Shown: positions 7,294-17,705, counted from the stretch's first letter. The stretch: DNA of 47,011 nt from CAZUTK01 sp964623265 (GCA_964623265.1 CAZUTK010000015.1:1-47011); one strand, 5' to 3'. Notes: generated from the sequence alone by a model not told the origin. Program-made: numbers and translations.

Positions 7294-8409
7294 TCAGTTG
7301 TTTTGAGTAAGATATTCATTTAGAACGTCCAACACCACCCTGAACGCAACTTCGTTTCCGCGGGCATTCCAGTGCATTTTATCGGAAATGTAGAGCTCCT
7401 TGCCATACTTCTGATAATCTTCCCAGAATGCCGGAAAAAGATCGCAACAGCGCAAGTTCAGCCGCCGGCACCATTCGATCACATTTTGAATCTCCGCCGG
7501 AGTGTCAGACCGAGTTGCCGTCCAGTGCGCGTTGCTGGGCACGGTAAAAACGATCGGCGTCGCCTCCAGCTTCTCGCATTCCGCTTTGAAATCGCGCAGT
7601 AGATAATACGTCAAATCTCCGACATTCGATTTTTCGGCAAATAGAAAAAGCGAATCGAGATCTCCGCCGCGATCGCCCGTTCCTTCGATCTCGAGATTTT
7701 CCGGAGCAGGCCGGCGCGAGGCGTTTTTGCGCATGAAAGAGAATTTTTCCGCGCTCTTTTGGAGCATCGCGTAGAGCGAGGAATGACCTTGCAACCAGGT
7801 GAAAGCCCGTCGTTCCGAGGGGATCGGGACCGGCACGTTTTTCAGCTTTAATGAGCCGTCGTTCATCAATTGAAAGCGCGGCTTGGGTTTGCGGTGGCCC
7901 AGATCGCTGTTATTGTAAATCAGATCGTTGGCGCAGACGAACAGCAGCACGGCGGCAGGTTGAATGAACGGGCCGAATTTCTTCAAGACGAGAAGCTCCT
8001 GATCCGTACTGTAGCCCAGAAGACCGAAATTGAAGATGCAGAACGTAGTGTCCGCTCTTTCGATGAGTTCCGAAAGTCGTTCTTCTTTCAGAATGCCTGT
8101 GCCCATCACATAGGAATCGCCCAGAAACAGAAGACGCCGTTTTTCCTGCAATTGAAGGCAGGAGTCCGGGTCGTCATCCCGAAATCCCCAGCGGTTCATC
8201 TCATAAAATCCCGATACGTCGGGTTCCCGGAGCGGCGAACGCGCGTTTTCGATGCCCACCCAGCCCAGAGTGTCATCGTAGCGGAAGAGACCGGGCGCTG
8301 ATGAAATCGGCCGCACCCCCATCCATCGCAGAACGGCTTCGGCGCAGAGTAGGGCGAAGAGCAGGGATAGACCGAAAACGATTCCGGTTGCCTTGGCATT
8401 CGACATCAT
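7294..8409 (-). CDS. membrane-anchored SGNH-hydrolase family protein (copy 1)
   Basis: The 371-residue protein begins with one hydrophobic helix (about 8-30), an uncleaved anchor or signal peptide, and then has the SGNH blocks. These are block I LFLGDSY with nucleophile Ser, the Gly block FNFGLLGYSTDQEL, the Asn block CANDLIYNN, and near the C-terminus DKMHWNARGNEV with the Asp and His. Such enzymes hydrolyse or transfer acyl esters; membrane-anchored ones often act on acetyl groups of surface polysaccharides. It is a paralogue of the adjacent copy 2, sharing GYSTDQELL and the NDLxYNNS-GHR-PKP segment. The start ATGATG meets the stop of copy 2 with a 1-bp overlap. Substrate is unknown; a cell-surface glycan or lipid is an inference. 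Confidence 0.85.
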   Translation of the reverse strand: MMSNAKATGIVFGLSLLFALLCAEAVLRWMGVRPISSAPGLFRYDDTLGWVGIENARSPLREPDVSGFYEMNRWGFRDDDPDSCLQLQEKRRLLFLGDSYVMGTGILKEERLSELIERADTTFCIFNFGLLGYSTDQELLVLKKFGPFIQPAAVLLFVCANDLIYNNSDLGHRKPKPRFQLMNDGSLKLKNVPVPIPSERRAFTWLQGHSSLYAMLQKSAEKFSFMRKNASRRPAPENLEIEGTGDRGGDLDSLFLFAEKSNVGDLTYYLLRDFKAECEKLEATPIVFTVPSNAHWTATRSDTPAEIQNVIEWCRRLNLRCCDLFPAFWEDYQKYGKELYISDKMHWNARGNEVAFRVVLDVLNEYLTQNN

Positions 8410-9544
8410 CAGTCGTCAGTTCCATTGTGATCTCTGCGCCGCAAATAATCGAACAGAATCTTCGCCGCCAGACGATGGCCGTCGCCGTTCCAGTGCATCT
8501 GATCTTCAAAATCAGCGACATACAGATTCTGTCCGGTGTCCAGAAAATGCTGATGGAAATCAGGATATAGATCTAGCACCGCAATATCTTCCTGACGACA
8601 CCATGCTGCCGTCTGTTCGGCTTCACGGGGAGTATCTGCTCGCTCCTTCGTCCACTCGCTGCTGCTGGGGACGATGAGGACGGTCAAATGCGCTCCCAGT
8701 TTCGAGCATTCGTCCCGCATTTCGCGCAAAAGGGAAGGGGTGATATCCCGCTGAAAGTCAAGATTAGCTTCAAAAAGAGTGTTATCACCATCGCCGGCTT
8801 GAGCGGCTGAAGCGGTTCTGGGGAACCGCGCGACGTCTGCGTCTTCCAAGCGATTCGGTCTCGCACCAAATTCCAAGCGCGTTCCCCCGCGAGATACAGC
8901 GCGGAATTCCTCCGCAGAAAAGTTTGGAAAAAGCCCGGTTTCGGTGCAGCCGGAACCGGCACATTGGTCAGCTGCAGATTTCCCTCTGAATTCAACCGGT
9001 ACAGCGGCTTGGGCATGCGGTGCCCCACCGGACTGTTGTTGTAGAGCAGGTCGTTCAAACAGAAGAGCAGGACCACTTCGTCCGGCTGAATGCGAAGCCC
9101 GTACATCTTCAGCGTCAACAGTTCTTGATCGGTGCTGTAGCCGAAGATGCCGAAATTGAATGCTTCCCATTGAGGATCCTGCGCAGCGAACTGCTCAGAG
9201 ATGCGGTCGGTTTGCTCCACACCAAAACCCCAGCAAAAAGAGTCGCCCAGAAACAGGATGCGTTTCTTCAGCTTGGGTTGATCATCCGACGGAAACGGAT
9301 CATCGCGAAACCCGAGCTCGTTCGTGCGGACGGCGATGGTTTCCCTGCCCACGCTGTGGGGTTTCAATGAATTGGGCAAACCCCGCCAACCCAATGTATC
9401 ATCCGGTATCATGATCGTCGGCATATTCTGGACGCGCAATAGATCCGGTCGGATCCATCGAAAGATGAGTTCACCGCCGATCAGGCAGATCAGAACGACT
9501 GCGCTGAAAAGAAGGAAATTAAGTTTCCAGCTCGATTTCATCAT
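8409..9544 (-). pseudogene. SGNH-hydrolase family protein (copy 2) with one frameshift
   Basis: From the ATG at 9544 the frame gives an N-terminal membrane helix, LFLGDSFCWG (block I), FNFGIFGYSTDQELL and CLNDLLYNN (Asn block). It then runs into nonsense after about residue 245. The missing C-terminal half is in the next frame down to 8409 and carries VLIVPSSSEW, LDLYPDF and DQMHWNGDGH (Asp/His block). The switch fits the GGGG run at 8820-8823 (CCCC on the coding strand): adding one base joins the halves into about 378 residues, close to the 371 of copy 1. The gene is either an intact protein with a homopolymer sequencing error or a recently broken duplicate. The catalytic Ser, Asn, Asp and His all survive in sequence. 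Together with copy 1 it interrupts the nuo locus between nuoH and nuoI. Confidence 0.8.
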
Positions 9545-9619
9545 AACGGGTTCAGATCTGCAGCGCTTGCCGTTTCCCGCGATCTAAAGGTAAGAGCCCG
9601 CCTTTCCCGATCAATCCGT

Positions 9620-10702
9620 CTACCTTTGAATGAGCAATAAAATTCCGCCGGTCAGAAGAATATTCAGCATCGCCAGCGGCATCAGGCCGGTCCAGCAGAG
9701 CCGCATCAGCTGATCGTAGCGGAAGCGCGGAAGCGTCCAGCGGATCAACACCTGCAGCCAGCAGAAGAAGGCGATCTTCACGAAGAGTGATACGACTTGC
9801 AGCAGAGTCACAAGAAGATTCGATAAGTGCCAGGCTCCTCCCCAAGGGAAATGGAATCCATCGGCGTAAAGCCAGGGCACCTGATAGCCTCCGAAAAACA
9901 GCGTCGCCATCAGCGCCGAGACGACGATGATTTCCACAAACTCCGCGAAATAGAAGAGCCCGAATTTCATGCTCGAATATTCAGTGTAATAGCCGATGAT
10001 TTCAGATTCGCCTTCCGGCAAATCGAAGGGGACCCGCTTCGTTTCCGCAATAGCGGCGGGGAAAAACAGCAGAAACGAGACCGGCTGCAGAAAGATCCCC
10101 CACGCCGGCAGGAAGCCGAAGAGCAGCCGGCTCTGATTCTCCACGATGACATCGAGGCGCAGAGTCCCGTAAACCATCAGCAGCGCCACCAGAGACAACC
10201 CCAGACAGACTTCGTATGAGATCATCTGCGCGGCGGCGCGCAATCCGCCCAGCAGAGAATACTTGTTATTGGAAGACCATCCCGCCAGCACGGTGCCGTA
10301 GATGGCGATGCCGCCGAATGCCAGAATGTAGAGATAGCCGATATTCAACTGAGCAATCTGCAGGGGTATTTCCAGCGAACCGATCCGCAGAGTCCCTCCG
10401 AACGGAATGACGGCGAAGGTGACCATTGCGGGGAAAAACGCCAGCAAAGGCGCCAGCATGTGCAGAACTTTATCGGCGCGGGCGGGGACGAAATCCTCCT
10501 TGAAGAACATCTTGATCCCGTCCGCCATCGGCTGGAAAAGACCGATGATGCGCAGCCCCAGGATGTCGGCGCGGTTGGCGCCCAGGCGATCCTGCACGAT
10601 CGCGGATTCCTTGCGTTCCACCCAGGTCATGATTGCCGCCATGGAGACCAGCGCCAGCAGCACCGCCCAGACCTTAGCTAAGATAATGAGGGTTGTAAGC
10701 AT
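9620..10702 (-). CDS. nuoH: NADH-quinone oxidoreductase subunit H
   Basis: The 360-residue protein is a complete NuoH: about eight membrane helices, the loop TWVERKESAIVQDRLGANRAD split here as WVERKESAIVQ and DRLGANRAD, the GLFQPMADGIKMFFKED segment, and the acidic loop AETKRVPFDLPEGESEI, all family hallmarks. NuoH forms the foot of the membrane arm and lines the quinone chamber with NuoB and NuoD. The start is 4 bp from the end of the SagB-type nitroreductase gene. It is followed by a 75-bp gap and then the two SGNH hydrolase genes, not by nuoI as in most operons. No terminator is visible in that gap. Confidence 0.96.
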   Translation of the reverse strand: MLTTLIILAKVWAVLLALVSMAAIMTWVERKESAIVQDRLGANRADILGLRIIGLFQPMADGIKMFFKEDFVPARADKVLHMLAPLLAFFPAMVTFAVIPFGGTLRIGSLEIPLQIAQLNIGYLYILAFGGIAIYGTVLAGWSSNNKYSLLGGLRAAAQMISYEVCLGLSLVALLMVYGTLRLDVIVENQSRLLFGFLPAWGIFLQPVSFLLFFPAAIAETKRVPFDLPEGESEIIGYYTEYSSMKFGLFYFAEFVEIIVVSALMATLFFGGYQVPWLYADGFHFPWGGAWHLSNLLVTLLQVVSLFVKIAFFCWLQVLIRWTLPRFRYDQLMRLCWTGLMPLAMLNILLTGGILLLIQR

Positions 10703-10706
10703 ATTT

Positions 10707-11414
10707 TTACCTCGGTTTTCCCACCGGCATTACGGCTAATGGGAATTCCCCCGCCGGAATTCCCAGAAGATCGCCCACCCGCTCGTCGTCAAACGCCCCG
10801 ACATAGGTCGTTCCCAGACCCAACGCCGTGGCTTCCAGATAGATATTCTGCGCCGCGGCTCCGGCTTCAATATGCGCGTAGCGGACGCCGCGCTCGCCGT
10901 ATTTCTTGGTAACCCGCCGATAGACCGCCGTGATCACTAAAGCGGCGGGCGCCTTCTCGATCCATGTTTGTTCCAGAGCCGCGCTGCATAGATCCTTGCG
11001 CAGATCCGAACTCTTGACCTTCTCCAGGGCGTGTTTTGCCGGGAGGTAGCGATATAAGCCGGGTTCCAGATCTTTCACTTCTCCGGCGACCAGATAGACT
11101 TCCAGGGGATACAAGGCGCCGGCGGACGGAGCGGTGCGCAAACCATCCGGATGCGTCACCCCCTGCGCCGCCCAGAGCAACTGACCGACTGCTGTGAGCG
11201 TCAGCGAATCGGCCGCGAAGTCCCGCACGGAACGCCGCGCTTTAAGAATGCCCTCCAACGAGTCCGGTGTCCGGATTTCCGGAGCCGGCAGGGGGATGAT
11301 TTTATTTACAGGATCATCCTGCGCCTGCGTTGGAGAAACCAACCCAGCGCCTATTATGCAGCAGAGAGCCATCTTTCTTCGCAACGAATGAGACAATCTA
11401 CCAGTTGTCCGCAT
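10707..11414 (-). CDS. exported SagB-type nitroreductase-family flavoprotein
   Basis: The 235-residue protein has a signal-peptide-like N-terminus (basic residues, then MALCCIIGAGLVSPTQAQ). The nitroreductase fold follows, with ARRSVRDF, LLWAAQGVT, RTAPSAGALYPLEVYLV, AHIEAGAAAQNIYLEA and GLGTTYVGAF. The motif SAGALYPLE is typical of the SagB/McbC-like branch, which binds FMN. A periplasmic location is inferred from the leader. The start at 11414 overlaps nuoG by 17 bp; a later ATG at 11372 would still leave the hydrophobic leader. No peptide precursor or YcaO partner is nearby, so a role in peptide maturation is not supported. Position between nuoG and nuoH suggests a redox role tied to NADH oxidation, which is inference. 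Confidence 0.85.
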   Translation of the reverse strand: MRTTGRLSHSLRRKMALCCIIGAGLVSPTQAQDDPVNKIIPLPAPEIRTPDSLEGILKARRSVRDFAADSLTLTAVGQLLWAAQGVTHPDGLRTAPSAGALYPLEVYLVAGEVKDLEPGLYRYLPAKHALEKVKSSDLRKDLCSAALEQTWIEKAPAALVITAVYRRVTKKYGERGVRYAHIEAGAAAQNIYLEATALGLGTTYVGAFDDERVGDLLGIPAGEFPLAVMPVGKPR

Positions 11415-13011
11415 AGCACCCTTTTCCGACTCCGAAGGTGGCGTGCCAGTTCAATGCTTCGTATTCGGCTTTGCCTTTCGCTAAATCCCGATAAACGGCA
11501 TACTCGTCTTCGTAATGCCATTTGGCGCCCAGTCGCTGCGCCAGGTTTTGCCAGATCCGCCACTGCGGCTGAGACGACCCGCGGGGGGAAAGAGCCCGCT
11601 CGAATTTCTGCACTAAGCCGTTCACATTGGTAAATGTCCCGGGACGTTCGGCGTAAACCGCGATAGGAAGAGCTACGGTCGCCTTCGACCAGAGATCGTG
11701 GGTTCGATCGGAGACGACGACCAGCCACTCCAGTTTTTCGGCGAGCGCAACCGCCTGATCGCCCAGCATCCCGCGCAGATCGGTTCCCGCTGCGATCAGC
11801 CCTTTCAGGCGACCGGAAAGCGCCGCCTGCGCGATTTCCTGAGCGGACATACCGCCGTTGGATTTATATCCCAAGTCTTTGAATCCACGGCGGTTGGGAT
11901 GCGGATCGTCCGTCAGGAGCAGATGATCGGCGGTCAGCTTTTCGACGGATGGGATTTCATAATCCAGGTGAGGCAACTTCAAGAGATCGCGAAACAAACG
12001 CAGAGCGGCGAAGGCGTCTTCGTTGGATGCCGTCGGCGCGATCAAGACGGCGATATTTCCAGCTCCGCCCGGCTTCTTCAGCGTGCCGAGGAGCAGGTTT
12101 TCGACCTTCGCCAGCGCCTCTTCCCAGGATGCGTCTCTGTTTTCCACGCGGGGAGTCAGGGCGCGTGCGGGATCATCAATGAATTTATAGCCGAACCGCC
12201 CGCGGTCGCAAATCCACCAGCGGTTGACGTCGGGATTGTAACGCGGTTTCACCCGAAAGGCTCGTTTACCGGGCTGCTTGTAATCGTGATCTTCGTCTAT
12301 ATGGAGGTAGATGTTGCAGCCCCGGCTGCACAGCGGACAGACGGATTGGTACGATTTCAAGTACCAGACGCGGCGTTGATAGCGAAAATCTTTCGAGAGC
12401 AGGGCGCCGACCGGGCAGAGATCCACGACGTTCTCGCTGTATGGGTTGTTGAGCTCCACGCCCGGATAATTGATCAGCATTTCGTTGGATCCGTGTCCGA
12501 AGATGCCCAGCTGCCGTTCCCCCCAGATCTCGTCGCAGAAACGCACGCAGCGGCTGCAGAGCACGCAGCGTTCGGCGTCCAACAACACCGTGGGACCCAG
12601 GGAGTAGACCTTGGGTTTGTGCCACTTGGGCACATCCAGCCGGCTGTCGTATAAGCCGTGCAGCATGTAGTAGTTCTGCAGCTTGCATTCGCCGGCGTCG
12701 TCGCAGATGGGGCAGTCCGTGGGGTGATTCATCAGCAGAAATTCGAGCACGCCCCGGACCGCCTTGACGACCGCCGGCGTGTCGGTGCGCACGATCAGCC
12801 CGTCCGCAGCGGCGTTGGAACAGGCCAGGTCAATCCGCTTGCGGCCGTTCTGCTCGATCTCCACCTGGCACATCCGGCAGGACCCGACGACTTTCAGCCC
12901 GGGATGGAAGCAAAAGTGGGGGATCTCGACGCCGACGCGCCGCGCCGCCTGGATGATGTTCAAGCCGTCCGGCACCTGGACCGGCTTATCGTTGATGATC
13001 AGTTCGGGCAT
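11398..13011 (-). CDS. nuoG: NADH-quinone oxidoreductase subunit G, short form
   Basis: This 537-residue protein starts with a 2Fe-2S ferredoxin domain (HFCFHPGL, GSCRMCQVEIE, LACSN). The His/Cys cluster NHPTDCPICDDAGEC comes next, then a 4Fe-4S set CVLCSRCVRFCDE with DLCPVGAL. These are N1b, N5 and N4. A further set, SVCPLCSRGC with ICDRGRFGY, has the ligands of the off-path N7 cluster, which only some bacteria keep. The molybdopterin-fold domain that follows is short: the protein ends about 250-370 residues earlier than Thermus or E. coli NuoG. It is 5 bp downstream of nuoF and overlaps the nitroreductase gene by 17 bp. The size of the C-terminal domain is the only odd point. Confidence 0.94.
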   Translation of the reverse strand: MPELIINDKPVQVPDGLNIIQAARRVGVEIPHFCFHPGLKVVGSCRMCQVEIEQNGRKRIDLACSNAAADGLIVRTDTPAVVKAVRGVLEFLLMNHPTDCPICDDAGECKLQNYYMLHGLYDSRLDVPKWHKPKVYSLGPTVLLDAERCVLCSRCVRFCDEIWGERQLGIFGHGSNEMLINYPGVELNNPYSENVVDLCPVGALLSKDFRYQRRVWYLKSYQSVCPLCSRGCNIYLHIDEDHDYKQPGKRAFRVKPRYNPDVNRWWICDRGRFGYKFIDDPARALTPRVENRDASWEEALAKVENLLLGTLKKPGGAGNIAVLIAPTASNEDAFAALRLFRDLLKLPHLDYEIPSVEKLTADHLLLTDDPHPNRRGFKDLGYKSNGGMSAQEIAQAALSGRLKGLIAAGTDLRGMLGDQAVALAEKLEWLVVVSDRTHDLWSKATVALPIAVYAERPGTFTNVNGLVQKFERALSPRGSSQPQWRIWQNLAQRLGAKWHYEDEYAVYRDLAKGKAEYEALNWHATFGVGKGCYADNW

Positions 13012-13016
13012 AGGAA

Positions 13017-14270
<1,254 letters not shown>

Positions 14271-14330
14271 TTTTATGCGCCTCGGATGGTGATTATCTTA
14301 AATCAGCGACGACCGGCTGTGCAGAAAAGA

Positions 14331-14825
14331 TTATTCCCCTTCAAGGGGTTTCCCCGCCTGCAGATCAGATAGGATGTTCCCCAGTCTCTCGGCGTTCAGA
14401 TTCGTGAAAAGCCGGTCGTTGATCAGCAGAGCGGGAGCGCGGTCGCAGCACGCCAGGCATTCCACGCGTTCGACCGAAAACATCCCGTCGTTCGTGCGTT
14501 GATCGGCTTCGATCCCGAGCCTTTCTCGGATGAAATCTAGCAGAGTTTCCGCGCCCATCATCGTGCAGCTGATGTTGTGACAGACCTGCAGATGATATCT
14601 GCCTACCGGGTGTTTGTGGTACATAAAATAGAAATGCGAGGCTTCCCGCACGGTGATGGGTGAAATCTGCATCAACTGCGCCACGGCGCGTTCCGCTTCC
14701 TCGTCAATGTGGCCAAATTCCCGCTGAGCGAGATGCAGGATGGGTAGAAGCGCCGCTTCCCGGGTGGGATAACGGCTCAGAAGCGCGAGGGCTTCCTGCT
14801 GAGATTTCTCGGTGAAGTTCTTCAT
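14331..14825 (-). CDS. nuoE: NADH-quinone oxidoreductase subunit E (2Fe-2S)
   Basis: The 164-residue protein is a thioredoxin-like 2Fe-2S ferredoxin. Ligands are Cys82 and Cys87 (CHNISC) and Cys123 and Cys127 (CLACC), which hold cluster N1a. The N-terminal helical part (LPILHLAQREFGHI and ISPITVREASHFYFMY) is typical of the family. NuoE pairs with NuoF in the NADH-oxidising tip of complex I. It lies 28 bp after nuoD and 60 bp before nuoF. Confidence 0.96.
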   Translation of the reverse strand: MKNFTEKSQQEALALLSRYPTREAALLPILHLAQREFGHIDEEAERAVAQLMQISPITVREASHFYFMYHKHPVGRYHLQVCHNISCTMMGAETLLDFIRERLGIEADQRTNDGMFSVERVECLACCDRAPALLINDRLFTNLNAERLGNILSDLQAGKPLEGE

Positions 14826-14853
14826 GCTTGCTGTCGGATACTCGTTTTTGCGT

Positions 14854-16083
14854 TCAGCGATCCATCTCCCCTGCGATCATATTGATGGAACCGAAGACGG
14901 GGACGACGTCGGCGACGAAATGGTCTTGAATCATGTGGGGTATCGCCTGCACGATGGGAAAGCAGGGAGGACGGCAACGGCATTTGTAGGGCCCGTCTTT
15001 GCCGTCGGAAACGATGTAGAACCCCAGCTCTCCGTTGCCTCCTTCCACGCAGGTGTAGGTCTCGCCCGGCGGCACCTGAATGCCATGGTTGTCCATCACC
15101 AGCTTGAACTGGTTCATCAAGCCTTCAATATTGCCGTAAACATCCGTTTTCAGGGGTTTGGTCACGCGCTTATCCAGTGAATTGACTTCCCCGGGCGGCA
15201 TCTGATCCAGGCACTGTTCCATGATGCTCAGCGATTGGCGCATTTCTTCCATCCGCACCAGATAGCGGTCCAGCACGTCCCCGTTCGTTCCGACAGGCAC
15301 GGTGAAATCCAGACGATCGTAAATCGAGTAGGGATGCGTGCGTCGGACGTCGTACGGGACGCCGCAGGCGCGCAGGCAGGGACCGGTGAATCCCATCCGG
15401 ACGGCGTCTTCCGCCGAGACCTTGCCGATGTCCTTCACCCGGTCTATGAAGATGCGGTTGCGGGTGATGAGCTTGTCAATTTCCCAGATCACGCCGCGCA
15501 CTTTGGGGATCGCCTGCCGGCAAAGTTCTTCGAAGCCTTCCGGCAGGGGTCCGCACAGCCCACCCACTCGCGTAAAATTGGTAGTCACTCGGGCTCCGCA
15601 AGCCGCTTCGAAGATCTCATAGAGCCACTCGCGGGCTTTCATCGTGTACAGGAAGACCGTGAAGGCGCCCAGCTCCATAATCGCGGCGCCGATGCAGGTC
15701 AGATGGTCGGCGACGCGGGAGGCTTCCGAAACCAGCACGCGGGCATATTCGCCGCGTTCCGGGACTGAGATCCCCAATAGCTTTTCCACCGCCATGCAGT
15801 AGCCTACATTGTTGATGATGGGGCTGACGTAATTCAGACGGTCTGTATAGACAATGGCGGTGTTCCAGGTGTTTTGCTCGCACTGCTTTTCGAAAGCACG
15901 ATGCATATAGCCGATTTCCACGTCCGACCAGACGATGCGTTCGCCGCTGATGCGCACCATGATCCGCACCACGCCATGCATCGAAGGGTGGGAAGGTCCC
16001 ATATTCAGGAACATCTCCTGCGCGGGGATCTCTTCTTCCAGCACTTCTGCGACGCCGAGGAATTCTTTTTCTTTCGTGGACAT
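14854..16083 (-). CDS. nuoD: NADH-quinone oxidoreductase subunit D
   Basis: The 409-residue protein is full length. Near the start is NMGPSHPSMHGV, the loop with the His that touches the quinone head. Later come the 49-kDa family segments IGYMHRAFEK, YTDRLNYVSPIINNVGYC, GPCLRACGVPYDVRR and GELGFYIVSDG. The hydrogenase-type nickel ligands are absent, as expected for a complex I subunit. NuoD forms the quinone site with NuoB and NuoH. It is 15 bp downstream of nuoC, which here is a separate gene and not fused. Confidence 0.97.
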   Translation of the reverse strand: MSTKEKEFLGVAEVLEEEIPAQEMFLNMGPSHPSMHGVVRIMVRISGERIVWSDVEIGYMHRAFEKQCEQNTWNTAIVYTDRLNYVSPIINNVGYCMAVEKLLGISVPERGEYARVLVSEASRVADHLTCIGAAIMELGAFTVFLYTMKAREWLYEIFEAACGARVTTNFTRVGGLCGPLPEGFEELCRQAIPKVRGVIWEIDKLITRNRIFIDRVKDIGKVSAEDAVRMGFTGPCLRACGVPYDVRRTHPYSIYDRLDFTVPVGTNGDVLDRYLVRMEEMRQSLSIMEQCLDQMPPGEVNSLDKRVTKPLKTDVYGNIEGLMNQFKLVMDNHGIQVPPGETYTCVEGGNGELGFYIVSDGKDGPYKCRCRPPCFPIVQAIPHMIQDHFVADVVPVFGSINMIAGEMDR

Positions 16084-16098
16084 AGATTCAGGTTCCCC

Positions 16099-16638
16099 TC
16101 AGGATTCCGCATGCGGGGAAGGTTCGATCGCTTCATCCGATCGGCGCACTTCCGGCTTGCGCAGCTTGATGATGGGTTGACGTCCGGTGATGGGATAGTC
16201 TTTTCGCAACGGGTGACCGACGAAACCTTCGTAGAGCAGGATCCGTTTCAGGTTGGGATGCCCTGCGAAGCGCACCCCATATAAGTCGAAGCACTCGCGT
16301 TCGAACCAGTTGGCGGCGGGATAAACCGGCGTAATCGAAGGCATCGTCGGATCTGCCTCCGGCAGTCTCACCTTCAGACGAATGCGATGTCGAAAGGGGA
16401 TGGAGACCAGATGAACGACGACTTCGAAGCGGGGCTCTCTGCCGATGTAATCCACGGCGGTCAGATCGAGAAACAGATCGAAGAGGGTTCGGTCGTCGTC
16501 GCGCAGGAAGGTCAGGATTTCGTTCAACGCTTCGCGCCGAACGACCGCCGTCGCTTCGCCCAGCGGCGCTCCGATTTCTTCGACCGCGTCCCCGAATCGG
16601 GACTGCAATTCCAGCAGATAAAAGGGGAGTTCTTGCAT
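16099..16638 (-). CDS. nuoC: NADH-quinone oxidoreductase subunit C
   Basis: The 179-residue protein has the 30-kDa subunit signature ANWFERECFDLYGVRFAGHPNLKRIL (positions about 110-135, shown here only by its key parts ERECFDLYG and HPNLKRIL), followed by GHPLRKDYPI. It is a structural subunit of the peripheral arm, next to NuoD. The gene starts 4 bp after the FAD oxidoreductase stop and ends 15 bp before nuoD. Confidence 0.95.
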   Translation of the reverse strand: MQELPFYLLELQSRFGDAVEEIGAPLGEATAVVRREALNEILTFLRDDDRTLFDLFLDLTAVDYIGREPRFEVVVHLVSIPFRHRIRLKVRLPEADPTMPSITPVYPAANWFERECFDLYGVRFAGHPNLKRILLYEGFVGHPLRKDYPITGRQPIIKLRKPEVRRSDEAIEPSPHAES

Positions 16639-16642
16639 AACT

Positions 16643-17641
16643 TCACCAGCGATCCATCAGTTTTTTGCCCATCAGATCGAGGACGAATTCATCCCGGGAG
16701 GGGATGATGACGCTGTCGTGCCCGGCCATATTCTCGCCCGCCACCATGCCCTGGCGCGAAGCGGATTTCCAGCCGAAATTGATGACGGATTGTCCGGAAT
16801 TCAAGTCGTACACCTGCGCGCAATCGCCGGCGGCGAAGACGTTGGGGATGTTGGTGCGCAGCTCTTCGTTGACCAGCACGCCGCGGTCCAGGTGAATGTT
16901 GCTTCCGATGAGGAAATCCAGCCGCGGAACTTCGTGCGGCGCCAGAACGATGAGATCGCAATCAAAGGTTGAGCCGCTGTCGTCCGTGGTGCGGTAGCGC
17001 CTCCCATCCAGATCCAGCGTGTGGATGATGCGCCGATTTTGAACGATTTCGATTCCCAATTCGTTCAGTTTAGCTTTCACTTCCGCGGCGGTTACGCCGG
17101 GCAGTTCCTTCGGCCAGAAGAACCCCGGCGGCGCCACCCAGCGGACTTTCTTCTTCTTGAAGTGGAAGATGCGCGCCAGTTCCAACGCGTGATACCCCCC
17201 GCCGTACACAAGGACAGAATCGGCGTTTTCCGATGCCCACTTCAAGCGCAGCGCATCCGCTTTCGTCTTTAAGATGAAGGTCTGCACGCCTTCGAGGTCG
17301 AATTCCTGCTGCCAGAGACGCGTTCCGGCGGCGATCAGCAGGTAATTATAATTCAACACGCCGCCGTCGGACAATTCCACGGCGTTGTCCTTGGTGGAGA
17401 CCTTCACAACGCGCGTTCCCAAGCGGAAGTCCACGCCGGAAACCCCGCGCAGGTCTGCGTCTGCCAATCTCTGAGATTCCGGCAATTTATCGCTGATCAG
17501 ATAGTATCCAAGGAAAGGGCGCAGGTAGAAAGGATCCGATTCGTCGCTGACGACCGTGACCTTCGCCTCCGGGTCGTATTTGCGGATCTGAAACAGAGCC
17601 GCTCGCCCCGCGGCTCCGCACCCGATGATGACATGATGCAT
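16643..17641 (-). CDS. FAD-dependent NAD(P)H oxidoreductase, short pyridine-nucleotide-disulfide type
   Basis: This 332-residue protein has an N-terminal FAD Rossmann motif HVIIGCGAAG, the mid FAD motif LLIAAGTRLW, a second dinucleotide motif VLVYGGGYHALELA at about 143-156, and the closing FAD motif NVFAAGDCAQ. No CxxC redox pair is seen. The order matches rubredoxin reductase or the NirB-type FAD domain, but the C-terminal dimerisation domain is absent. AAGGAGG lies 5 bases before the ATG at 17641. It is inserted between the MscS gene and nuoC, 4 bp from nuoC, so it is very likely co-expressed with complex I. Its electron acceptor is not evident. The rubredoxin remnant at 1.7 kb is a possible partner, but that link is speculation. 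Confidence 0.88.
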   Translation of the reverse strand: MHHVIIGCGAAGRAALFQIRKYDPEAKVTVVSDESDPFYLRPFLGYYLISDKLPESQRLADADLRGVSGVDFRLGTRVVKVSTKDNAVELSDGGVLNYNYLLIAAGTRLWQQEFDLEGVQTFILKTKADALRLKWASENADSVLVYGGGYHALELARIFHFKKKKVRWVAPPGFFWPKELPGVTAAEVKAKLNELGIEIVQNRRIIHTLDLDGRRYRTTDDSGSTFDCDLIVLAPHEVPRLDFLIGSNIHLDRGVLVNEELRTNIPNVFAAGDCAQVYDLNSGQSVINFGWKSASRQGMVAGENMAGHDSVIIPSRDEFVLDLMGKKLMDRW

Positions 17642-17705
17642 AAAACCTCCTTAAATCCGGCTGCTTCCAAAAAATCAGAAGGTTGAATAATCCACGATAA
17701 ACAGA

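Noticed and set aside
10707..11414. Peptide-modification (RiPP) cluster suggested by the SagB-type enzyme
   Set aside because: No YcaO protein, precursor peptide or transporter of that type is nearby; the surroundings are complex I genes.
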